From CAVOEB01 sp965249645 (GTDB taxonomy: Bacteria > Pseudomonadota > Alphaproteobacteria > UBA828 > JAPUJA01), in NCBI GenBank assembly GCA_965249645.1, contig CBDFML010000012.1, forward strand, positions 1,364,001 to 1,428,000: a DNA stretch of 64,000 nt. Direction: 5' to 3'. A program made the position numbers and the translations under genes. The notes below the pieces were generated by a model. It made no database searches and was not told the DNA's origin. It worked only from the letters and a program-made list of their open reading frames with translations. Of this stretch, positions 51,996 through 59,252 are shown piece after piece; positions within the stretch are counted from its first letter, which is position 1; each line of letters begins with the position of its first letter.

Positions 51996-53093
51996 ATGAG
52001 CACACCGCTGGGCGAGTTCGACATCGGTGTCATCGAGGGTTTTTTCGGCAAGCCCTGGAGCTGGTCGGCGCGGGAAGCCTATGCGGGGTTCCTCGCCGAG
52101 CAGGGCTATGGTTTCTACATCCTGGCACCGAAGGACGACGCGATTTTACGCAAACGCTGGCGCGACGACTGGAGCGAGGGCGAATGGACGGCGCTCTCGA
52201 TGATCCGCGAGAGCTACCGGGAAGCCGGCGTGCTGTTCGGGTTGGGCCTGAGTCCGTGGGGCCTGCACAAGGATTACGACTGCACGGGCAAGGCGGACCT
52301 GGAGGCCAAGGTGCGCCGGCTCGACGCGCTCAAGCCCGATATTCTCGCCATCCTGTTCGACGACATGCCAGGCGCCTCGGACGAGCTCGCCAGCGTGCAG
52401 GCGCGTATTGCGATGGATGCGCTAAATGCCGGCACTGCCCCCGTCGCCATGGCTTGCCCCACCTTCTACTCGGACGATCCGGTCTACGAAGACGCCTACG
52501 GTGCGGTCCCGCCCGGGTACCTTCGGGACTTCGCGACGGGGCTCGATCCGGCCGTGCATGTTCACTGGACCGGGCCGATCACCTGTTCGAAGGATTTTCC
52601 CGCCGACCACCTGGCCGACGTGGCCGAGCGGATGGGGCGCAAGCCATTTATCTGGGACAACTACCCGGTCAATGACGGGCCCTTCATGGCGAAGCAGCTT
52701 TATTTACGCGCCTTCGAGAACCGCGGTCCGGAACTGAAATCCCTGACCACGGGGCTTGCCGCCAACCCCATGAACGAGGCGTTCCTCTCGTGGATCCCGC
52801 TTGCCACATTGCCGAAGAACATTGCCGACCAGGATTACGACCGCGACGCGGCGTTTCGCGAAGCTGCTGCCACGTTCTGCGGAGAGGAGATGGCCACGGC
52901 GCTGGTCCAAGACCTAGCACTGTTTCACGATGTCGGGTTCGATGGCATCGACGAAAGCCGCGCCACCGAACTTTCGGAAAAGTATGAGGAATTCGGTAAC
53001 GTTTTCGCGCTTGAGATCATACGCTGGCTTGCGGGCGACTATGCGCCGTCCGCCGAGGTGTTGGCGGAGTTCGAGGAGTGGGGTTCCGGCTGA
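51996..53093 (+). CDS. GH84-like beta-N-acetylglucosaminidase-domain protein
   Basis: A 365-residue cytoplasmic TIM-barrel protein (no signal peptide). The N-terminal GVIEGFFGKPWSW (11-23) and the catalytic-type Asp pair in ILFDDMPG (Asp122-Asp123) match family GH84 (O-GlcNAcase/hyaluronidase-type). Those enzymes use the adjacent aspartates with the substrate N-acetyl group. It is shorter than secreted GH84 enzymes, comprising only the catalytic domain. Location beside a GT1-like gene suggests removal of a sugar from a small intracellular conjugate (inference). Its last 31 bases (53063-53093) are duplicated at 57718-57748, beyond the ProVWX genes. Confidence 0.85.
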   Translation: MSTPLGEFDIGVIEGFFGKPWSWSAREAYAGFLAEQGYGFYILAPKDDAILRKRWRDDWSEGEWTALSMIRESYREAGVLFGLGLSPWGLHKDYDCTGKADLEAKVRRLDALKPDILAILFDDMPGASDELASVQARIAMDALNAGTAPVAMACPTFYSDDPVYEDAYGAVPPGYLRDFATGLDPAVHVHWTGPITCSKDFPADHLADVAERMGRKPFIWDNYPVNDGPFMAKQLYLRAFENRGPELKSLTTGLAANPMNEAFLSWIPLATLPKNIADQDYDRDAAFREAAATFCGEEMATALVQDLALFHDVGFDGIDESRATELSEKYEEFGNVFALEIIRWLAGDYAPSAEVLAEFEEWGSG

Positions 53094-53190
53094 CGTGCAG
53101 GACTGGTATAACCGGCGACGCTTCGCCGATCAGGGATTCTGAAAAACGCCGTAACGGCACCAGCCTCCACGCGGATCGAGGGAGAGGGAG

Positions 53191-54249
53191 ATGACAAGCA
53201 GTGCCCAGGCGGACCTGTCCGCCCGACGTCAAGTCAAGCTCGCCTGCAAGAACGTGTGGAAACTGTTCGGGCCCGACGCGCTGCGTTTTCTCGAACAGCA
53301 CGACTATCACCCCAACGCCGAGCAAATCGCCGAGGCCGGGCTGATCGGCGCGGTGCAGGACGTGACCTTCGAGATTTCCGACGGCGAGATCTTCATCATC
53401 ATGGGGCTGTCGGGCTCGGGCAAATCGACCCTCGTGCGCTGCATGTCGCGCCTGATCGAGCCGACCGCGGGCGAAGCGCTGTTCGACGGCCAGGACCTCA
53501 TAAAGACGCCGGAAAAAGAGCTGATCGAGCTGCGTCGCCACAAGATGGGCATGGTCTTCCAGCACTTCGCGCTGCTGCCGCATCTGACCGTTCTGCATAA
53601 CGTCGCCTTCCCGCTCGAAATCCAGGGCGTCGACCGGCGCACACGCGAACAGCGCGCCCGGGAGGTCATCGAACTGGTTGGGTTGGGCGGGCGCGAACAT
53701 TATTATCCGCGCGAACTCTCGGGCGGCCAGCAGCAGCGCGTGGGCATCGCCCGCTCGCTCTCAGTGGAACCCGACGTGTGGTTTCTCGACGAACCGTTCT
53801 CCGCGCTCGACCCGCTGATCCGGCGCGAAATGCAGGACGAGTTCCTGCGCCTGCAGAACCTGCTGCGCAAGACCATCGTGTTCATTACCCACGACTTCGA
53901 CGAAGCGATCCGCCTCGCCGACCGCATCGCGATCATGAAGGACGGCATCATCGAGCAGATCGGCACGCCCGAAGAAGTGGTCACCGCACCGGCGACCGAT
54001 TACGTCGCGGAATTCACCAAGGAAGTGCCGCGCCAGAAGGTACTTTCGGTGCGGAGCATCATGTCGGACGGCGCGGCGATCACCAGCGCGTCGGGTAAGC
54101 CGGTCTCGTCGACCGACCGGATCGAGACGGTGGCGGCCCGGGTTTTCGACCAGGAAACCCCGGTGCCCGTCGCCGACGCCAGCGGCAAAACGGTAGGCGT
54201 GCTCACCCGCGACGCGGTGATCGAGGTGCTGGTCCGCCGGCCGCAGTAA
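53191..54249 (+). CDS. proV: Glycine betaine/proline-type ABC transporter ATP-binding protein
   Basis: A 352-residue ProV/OpuAA-type ATPase. Walker A GLSGSGKST, signature LSGGQQQRVGIARS, Walker B VWFLDEPFSALDP and a C-terminal CBS-type tail (about 285-350, ending RDAVIEVLVRRP) are present. The unusual start region, 'VWKLFGPDALRFLEQHDYHP', is typical of ProV for choline/betaine. The ATG at 53191 follows GAGGGAGAGGGAG. Its stop overlaps the permease start (TAATG). Confidence 0.93.
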   Translation: MTSSAQADLSARRQVKLACKNVWKLFGPDALRFLEQHDYHPNAEQIAEAGLIGAVQDVTFEISDGEIFIIMGLSGSGKSTLVRCMSRLIEPTAGEALFDGQDLIKTPEKELIELRRHKMGMVFQHFALLPHLTVLHNVAFPLEIQGVDRRTREQRAREVIELVGLGGREHYYPRELSGGQQQRVGIARSLSVEPDVWFLDEPFSALDPLIRREMQDEFLRLQNLLRKTIVFITHDFDEAIRLADRIAIMKDGIIEQIGTPEEVVTAPATDYVAEFTKEVPRQKVLSVRSIMSDGAAITSASGKPVSSTDRIETVAARVFDQETPVPVADASGKTVGVLTRDAVIEVLVRRPQ

Positions 54250-56249
54250 TGACGCTTCCCGCAATCGAACGGAAAACCGTGCGTGCTCAGTCTTGGCGCG
54301 AACCCCGACGATTGATCTTCTGGAGCGCGCTCACGGCCGTCGTCATGGTCTCGATTTTCATCCCCAATCTGCTGCCGTGGGCCGACGAATATCCCAAGTC
54401 CTGGGTCGTTCCCTTCCGCGGCTGGGCCGCCGATTTTATGTATTGGCTCGTCAAGAGACTCGACTTCGGGTTGTTCACCTTCTTTGAGGCGACCCGCGCG
54501 TTCGCGTGGCTTCTCGCCTGGCCCTTCGACTTCGCCAACTGGTTTTTGTGGGAGGGCTTCGAGATATCGAGGCAAAAAACGCTTCCCGGCCTTCCCTGGT
54601 TCGCGGTGGTCGGCTGTGTCACGATCTTGGGCTATGCCGTCGCCGGTTGGCGGCTCGCCCTGCTTACCGGAGGCTGTTTTCTCTATCTCGCGGTGTTTGG
54701 TCATTGGAACAGCGCGATGATGACTTTCTCGTCGATCCTGCTTGCGGTGCCGATCGGCTGCGTCCTTGGGCTACTCATCGGCGGCGTCGCCTATCGCCAC
54801 CGCCAAGTGGAGATCGCCATCACGCCGCTGCTCGATTTCATGCAGACCGTACCGGTATTCGCCTATCTCGTCCCCGTCATCATGCTGTTCGCTTTCGGAC
54901 CGGTGCCCGCGTTGATCGTCACGGTGGTCTACGCGACGCCCCCTATGGTGCGCGCTACCATATTGGGGTTCAAACTCGTCTCGCCTGAACTCATCGAGTT
55001 TGGGCGCATGGCCGGCTGTTCGCCACGGCAGCTCACGTGGAAGATAATGATCCCTTCGGCGCGCCCGACGCTGTTGGTGGGGGTCAACCAGGTGATCATG
55101 CTCTCGCTCAACGCCGTGATTATCGCCTCGGTGATCGGCGCGGGCGGTCTCGGGTTCGATGTATTCAGCTCGCTCAAGCAACTAAAGATCGGCAAGGGGC
55201 TCGAGGCCGGCGTCGCGATCGTCCTTCTCGCCATCGCTATGGATCGAATAACACGGGCATTCCTGACCAAACCGCCGCCGAGCCACGAGGTGGCGAAAAC
55301 GAACTTCGTACGCCGGCATCCGTATTTGGTTGCCGCCATAGCTCTCATCATCGGATCCTTAATCCTTGCGAACCTGGTTCCCGCCGCGAGCGCATTCCCA
55401 AAGAGCTGGACCGTGACGACGGGGCGTTTCTGGGACGATCTCATCATATGGATCACCGTCAACCTCTTCGACTTCCTCTACGGCATCCGCTCGTTCGTGC
55501 TGATAAACGTCCTGCTGCCCGTGAAGCGGTTCTTGTTGGAGGTGCCGTGGATTTCGCTGGTTGTTTTCCTCGGGGTCGTTGGCTGGCGGCTGGGCGGTTG
55601 GCGGGTCGCAACGCTCGTCAGTATCCTCGCCTTGCTGATCGCGATGAGCGGATTTTGGGACAAAGCGGTCAGCACGGTCTACCTCATGAGCATCTCGGTC
55701 GTGATCGCCATGATCATGGGCGTGCCGCTCGGCATCTGGGCTGGGCACAGCGAGCGGGCGCACCGGGTTCTCGAGGTGATCAACGACACCCTCCAGACGC
55801 TTCCCTCCTTCGTCTATCTGATGCCCGTCGTCATGCTGTTTCAGGTGGGGGACGTCGCCGGGATGTTCGCGGTCGTCGCCTACGCGATCGCTCCCGTGAT
55901 CCGTTATACTGATCATGGGCTTCGCCAAGTGCCACACGATCTGATCGAGGCGGCACGCACCGCAGGGTGCACCAAACGGCAACTATTCTGGAAGGTCGAG
56001 TTTCCCCTCGCTTTTCCGGAGATTCTCTTGGGCATCAACCAAACCGTCATGCTGGCGATCTCGATGCTCGTCATCACCGCGCTCGTGGGAACCAGCGGCC
56101 TCGGCCAGGAGGTCTTTATCGGCCTCAGTAATGCCGATCCCGGGCGCGGCATCGTGGCCGGGATCTGCGTCGCCTTCATGGCGATCATCGCCGATCGGCT
56201 CATTCAGGGATGGGCTAGAAAGCGTAAGGCGCAGCTTGGGATTACCTAG
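54249..56249 (+). CDS. proW: Double-domain glycine betaine-type ABC permease (ProW fusion)
   Basis: A 666-residue membrane protein containing two complete ProW-type permease units. Each unit has N-terminal hydrophobic helices and a coupling (EAA) segment: 'LIEFGRMAGCSPRQLTWKIM' in the first half and 'LIEAARTAGCTKRQLFWKVE' in the second. Each is followed by the GAGGLG/GTSGLG turn. E. coli ProW has one such unit of about 350 residues, so this is a fused pseudo-dimer. The ATG at 54249 overlaps the proV TAA by one base. Substrate is probably betaine, choline or related quaternary amines. Confidence 0.92.
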   Translation: MTLPAIERKTVRAQSWREPRRLIFWSALTAVVMVSIFIPNLLPWADEYPKSWVVPFRGWAADFMYWLVKRLDFGLFTFFEATRAFAWLLAWPFDFANWFLWEGFEISRQKTLPGLPWFAVVGCVTILGYAVAGWRLALLTGGCFLYLAVFGHWNSAMMTFSSILLAVPIGCVLGLLIGGVAYRHRQVEIAITPLLDFMQTVPVFAYLVPVIMLFAFGPVPALIVTVVYATPPMVRATILGFKLVSPELIEFGRMAGCSPRQLTWKIMIPSARPTLLVGVNQVIMLSLNAVIIASVIGAGGLGFDVFSSLKQLKIGKGLEAGVAIVLLAIAMDRITRAFLTKPPPSHEVAKTNFVRRHPYLVAAIALIIGSLILANLVPAASAFPKSWTVTTGRFWDDLIIWITVNLFDFLYGIRSFVLINVLLPVKRFLLEVPWISLVVFLGVVGWRLGGWRVATLVSILALLIAMSGFWDKAVSTVYLMSISVVIAMIMGVPLGIWAGHSERAHRVLEVINDTLQTLPSFVYLMPVVMLFQVGDVAGMFAVVAYAIAPVIRYTDHGLRQVPHDLIEAARTAGCTKRQLFWKVEFPLAFPEILLGINQTVMLAISMLVITALVGTSGLGQEVFIGLSNADPGRGIVAGICVAFMAIIADRLIQGWARKRKAQLGIT

Positions 56250-56358
56250 AGCATGTCACGTTCGCATGCGCTCACGCGAAATGCACTTGCTCAATGGAAT
56301 ATAAACAAATCGTCGTCGCAGGTGATTCCATCTGCTCGGGTTTTGCTCTAAAAATCGA

Positions 56359-56394
56359 AGGGACCGCCGACCGGACGTGCCGGCCGGCGGTCCC
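56359..56394 (-). terminator. Rho-independent-type terminator of the ProX gene
   Basis: A 15-bp stem with one mismatch (GGGACCGCCGGCCGG / CCGGTCGGCGGTCCC on the minus strand, loop CACGT) lies 24 bases beyond the ProX stop. On the minus strand it is followed by TTCGATTTTT. It separates proX from the convergent proW. Confidence 0.8.
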
Positions 56395-56417
56395 AGAGAT
56401 TGAGACCTCGGGCGGAC

Positions 56418-57389
56418 TTACTTCGTCCAGGGACCCCAAACAGCCTCGTTGGCGTTGAGCCATTCTTCCGCTACCTGCTGCGGCTCCATACCATCGACGT
56501 CGGCCTTGATAAGTAGTTCAGCGACGAGCGCATCGTTCAGCTCATAATTGCGGAACGTGCTGTAAGCCGCCGGCCATATTTTTTCACCACCGGTCCAAGC
56601 CATCTTCTTGAGCGTGCCGATGGGCTTTCCACAGTCATACTTCATGTCGGGATTGATGCCCCAACTTGGGTCCTCGTAACACGCATCCGTGTAAGCTTGT
56701 TCGCCCCAATCGATGAACTTTCCATCGAATTTGGTTGGCCACCAATGGGGCACCCAGGCCCACTGAAGGATCGGTGCCCGGCGCGCGTAGGCCGAGGCCA
56801 TTTCCGCCCAGAGAGCGCCCTCAGTACCAGCATGGATAACCTCCAGGTTCAGTCCAAGGGCCTCAATTCTCTCCTCATCAAATCCTGCCCACCCGACGGG
56901 GCCGCCAAGAAAACGCCCTTTTGGGTCAGTTTCAGGAACAGCTAATGCAGCCGAACAATCCGGGTTTTTGAGAGCTTCCCAGTGTGGCAGGCCGGGGCAA
57001 ATTTCCTCCATATAGGTCGGATACCACCAATCTTCGATGGCGTTCAGGCCCGCCTCGCCCATGTTCAGAACATTGCCGGTCTTGAGTCCGGCTTGGAACA
57101 GTTCGTATTCCATGTTCGGCCAGATCTCGACCATGATGTGAAGGTCGCCCATCTCGAAGGCTGGAAACTGCGCGAGCGCGTCGGCCTGGATGTATTCAAC
57201 GTCATAGCCCATCCGCTCGAATATGCCGCCGATGATGTAGGAGCCGACATATTGACTCGTCCAGTCGTTGATCGCGATCTTGATCGTTTCATCCGATTCA
57301 GGCACGTCGGCTTTTGCCGGCACGGCCATAAACGCCACCGCACCCAAAAGCGCGCCGACCATTGCAAAGGCCTTGATACGTCTAAACAT
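56418..57389 (-). CDS. proX: Glycine betaine-type substrate-binding protein (ProX/OpuAC family)
   Basis: A 323-residue periplasmic protein. Residues 1-28 form a Sec signal peptide ending VPAKA-DVPES. The mature part has 'IKIAINDWTSQYVGSYIIGG', 'MVEIWPNMEYELFQ' and 'QWAWVPHWWPTKFDG', with many Trp residues that in this family form aromatic cages for trimethylammonium groups. The ATG at 57389 follows AAGGGAGA. It is transcribed toward proVW rather than with it, unusual for ProVWX. It probably serves the double permease. Confidence 0.92.
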   Translation of the reverse strand: MFRRIKAFAMVGALLGAVAFMAVPAKADVPESDETIKIAINDWTSQYVGSYIIGGIFERMGYDVEYIQADALAQFPAFEMGDLHIMVEIWPNMEYELFQAGLKTGNVLNMGEAGLNAIEDWWYPTYMEEICPGLPHWEALKNPDCSAALAVPETDPKGRFLGGPVGWAGFDEERIEALGLNLEVIHAGTEGALWAEMASAYARRAPILQWAWVPHWWPTKFDGKFIDWGEQAYTDACYEDPSWGINPDMKYDCGKPIGTLKKMAWTGGEKIWPAAYSTFRNYELNDALVAELLIKADVDGMEPQQVAEEWLNANEAVWGPWTK

Positions 57390-57608
57390 TTATAGATCTC
57401 CCTTTAGCCTATAGTGAATCTTGAACCAAACTCCCGCACCGTCTTGTTTTGCGAATTATTCGCGATCAATCCGGCGGCCGGTCCCGCAACGCTCCCTGGA
57501 GCATTTCTTAGTTTTGGAGTATGGCGGGAATTTTTTCGCTCCAGATGAAAAATCTAATCCCAGTCAACATAGATATGCAAGCCGTTCAAGAGATTATGAT
57601 TTATCCCA
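57390..57608. other. Upstream region of proX; no gene seen
   Basis: This AT-richer spacer should contain the proX promoter. An 80-codon open frame on the plus strand (57421-57663) has no recognisable protein features and runs into gene relics, so I do not call it a gene. Confidence 0.5.
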
Positions 57609-57713
57609 TTACACCTCGGAACGGGCGGCAATTGCCGTAATACGGGAAGCGTTCTTCCTATGATGGCCGTAGGACAGGTTGCCGCACCAGGCCATCGAGC
57701 TCGCCGGGCGCGG
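57609..57713 (-). pseudogene. 3'-end relic of a dimethylformamidase large-subunit gene
   Basis: One minus-strand frame reads SSMAWCGNLSYGHHRKNAS then RIT and soon TAA. This aligns with SSISWCGSLAHNNYRNNVS then RIT near the C-terminus of the intact large subunit (59253-61493). The frame is closed upstream by a stop at 57714-57716, so only about 34 codons remain. The match is at protein level only, indicating an older or more divergent copy. It abuts the GH84 relic at 57718. Confidence 0.7.
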
Positions 57714-57717
57714 TCAA

Positions 57718-57748
57718 GGCGGAGTCCGAGGCCTGGGGTTCCGGCTGA
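57718..57748 (+). pseudogene. 3'-end relic of the GH84-like gene
   Basis: It matches 53063-53093 at 28 of 31 bases, in the same orientation and frame: AESEAWGSG-stop against AEFEEWGSG-stop. The identical run tggggttccggctga is 15 bases. The two copies bracket the ProVWX genes. No upstream GH84 sequence survives beyond a few similar codons. Confidence 0.7.
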
Positions 57749-57760
57749 GTGCCGGCGGGC

Positions 57761-59242
57761 CTAGCCTTTGACCGCCTGCTTGACCAAGGCCCGGCGCAGC
57801 CGCTGGACGACTGCCGGCCAATCGCCGGACTTCTTCTGGCGGAACAGGCGCATGGTCGGATACCACGGGCTGTCGTCGCGCTCGCGCATCCAGCGCCAGT
57901 CGGGCTTGAAGGGAAGCAGCAGCCACACGGGAACACCAAGTGCGCCCGCAAGATGGGCGGGTGCCGTATCCACGCTGACGATCAGATCGAGGCGGCCCAT
58001 CAGGGTTGCCGTGTCCGCAAGGTCGGTGCAGGCATCGGCCTTGTCGAGCACATTCTCCGCCCAACCGTGGTCGGCCAAATCCACCGCCCGCTCTCCGACC
58101 TGAAGGCTGACGAGCTGGATGCCCTCAAGACCGGCCAGTGGTTTGAACCGCGCCAGCGGGATCGAGCGGTGGCGATCGTTGACATGCCCCGCGGCTCCGG
58201 CCCAAACCAACCCCACCCGCAACTTTCCCTTGGCTGCGCGCAGGCGTCCAAGCTTGCGTCCCTTCGGCGGTCGCAGATAGGGCACCGTCGCCGGGATGGT
58301 CTCGAGCGTGGTGCCGAACCTGCGGGGCAGGCCCAGGAGTGGACAATGCAAGTCAAAGACGGGCAAGGGCTCGCCGTGGGGAACAATCTCATCGGCACCG
58401 GTGAGGCCGTCAAACAGCATAACCAGCGCCGGCTGGCATTCGAGCACTACGGTGCCGCCGTGTTGCTTGACCCGAGGCAGATAGCGCACGAATTGGATGG
58501 TATCGCCCAACCCCTGCTCGGCGTGAACCAGAAGGGTCTTGCCCTCGAAAGCGCCGCCGTCCCAAAGCGGCTGGGCGAAACCACGCTCGATCCCCTTGCT
58601 CGCAAATCGCCATTCGTATTCGCGCCATCCTTCGTCGAAACGCCCAGCCTCGAGAAGGGCGATGGCGAGATTGGTACGCACGACCGCGTCGTCGGGCCGG
58701 ATCTTGGCCGCTGCCTCCAGGGCGATAATGGCCTCGTCAGTGCGCCCCAGTTCACGCAGGGTCGCGCCGAAATTCCGCGCCGCCTCGGCGTGGCCGGGTT
58801 GCAGCGCAAGCGCCGCTTCGTAGTGAACGGCGGCCTCGGCCGGCCGGCCGAGGGCACGCAGCAGGGAGGCCGTGTTCGCGCGCAGTTCGGCCCGGTCGGG
58901 ATCCATCGCGAGGGCGCGCTGGTAGGCCTTGAGCGCCTCGGCCTGCCGGCCGGTGCGGCTCAGCGCACTGCCGAGGTTGGCTTCGGCCTCGGCGTTGGAC
59001 GGATCGAGGGTCAGCGATTCGATGATGAGGTGAACCGAATCCTCGAAGCGGCCCTGTTGGAAAGCCAGCGCGCCCAGGCAGTGCAGCGCATCGGCGTGAT
59101 CGGGGCGGAGCTCGAGGATTCCCTCAAAGAGCGCGCGGGCCTCGTCGAGACGGCCCGCCCGGTAGCGCTCGAACGCCAGCGCGAAGGCCTCGTCGAGGGA
59201 GAGCGTGGTGCCTTTTTCGCCGCCGCCCTCGGCCGCCGCCAT
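57761..59242 (-). CDS. TPR protein with C-terminal GT9-like glycosyltransferase fold, second copy
   Basis: A 493-residue paralogue of the protein at 23182-24789. TPR-like repeats fill residues 15-230 ('ALFEGILELRPDHADALHCL', 'ALKAYQRALAMDPDRAELRA', 'AAVHYEAALALQPGHAEAAR'). The C-terminal domain has 'TLLVHAEQGLGDTIQFVRYL', LRVGLVWAG, LDLIVSVDTAPAHLAGALG and RDDSPWYPTMRLFRQ. The ATG at 59242, ten bases after the dimethylformamidase stop, is chosen; a longer frame is antisense-like 5' extension. It is co-directional with the DMFase operon. Its role is unknown. Confidence 0.82.
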   Translation of the reverse strand: MAAAEGGGEKGTTLSLDEAFALAFERYRAGRLDEARALFEGILELRPDHADALHCLGALAFQQGRFEDSVHLIIESLTLDPSNAEAEANLGSALSRTGRQAEALKAYQRALAMDPDRAELRANTASLLRALGRPAEAAVHYEAALALQPGHAEAARNFGATLRELGRTDEAIIALEAAAKIRPDDAVVRTNLAIALLEAGRFDEGWREYEWRFASKGIERGFAQPLWDGGAFEGKTLLVHAEQGLGDTIQFVRYLPRVKQHGGTVVLECQPALVMLFDGLTGADEIVPHGEPLPVFDLHCPLLGLPRRFGTTLETIPATVPYLRPPKGRKLGRLRAAKGKLRVGLVWAGAAGHVNDRHRSIPLARFKPLAGLEGIQLVSLQVGERAVDLADHGWAENVLDKADACTDLADTATLMGRLDLIVSVDTAPAHLAGALGVPVWLLLPFKPDWRWMRERDDSPWYPTMRLFRQKKSGDWPAVVQRLRRALVKQAVKG

Positions 59243-59252
59243 CGCACCCTGC

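Noticed and set aside
57421..57663. 80-codon plus-strand open frame upstream of proX
   Set aside because: No ribosome-binding site or family similarity; overlaps the antisense DMFase relic and the expected proX promoter region.
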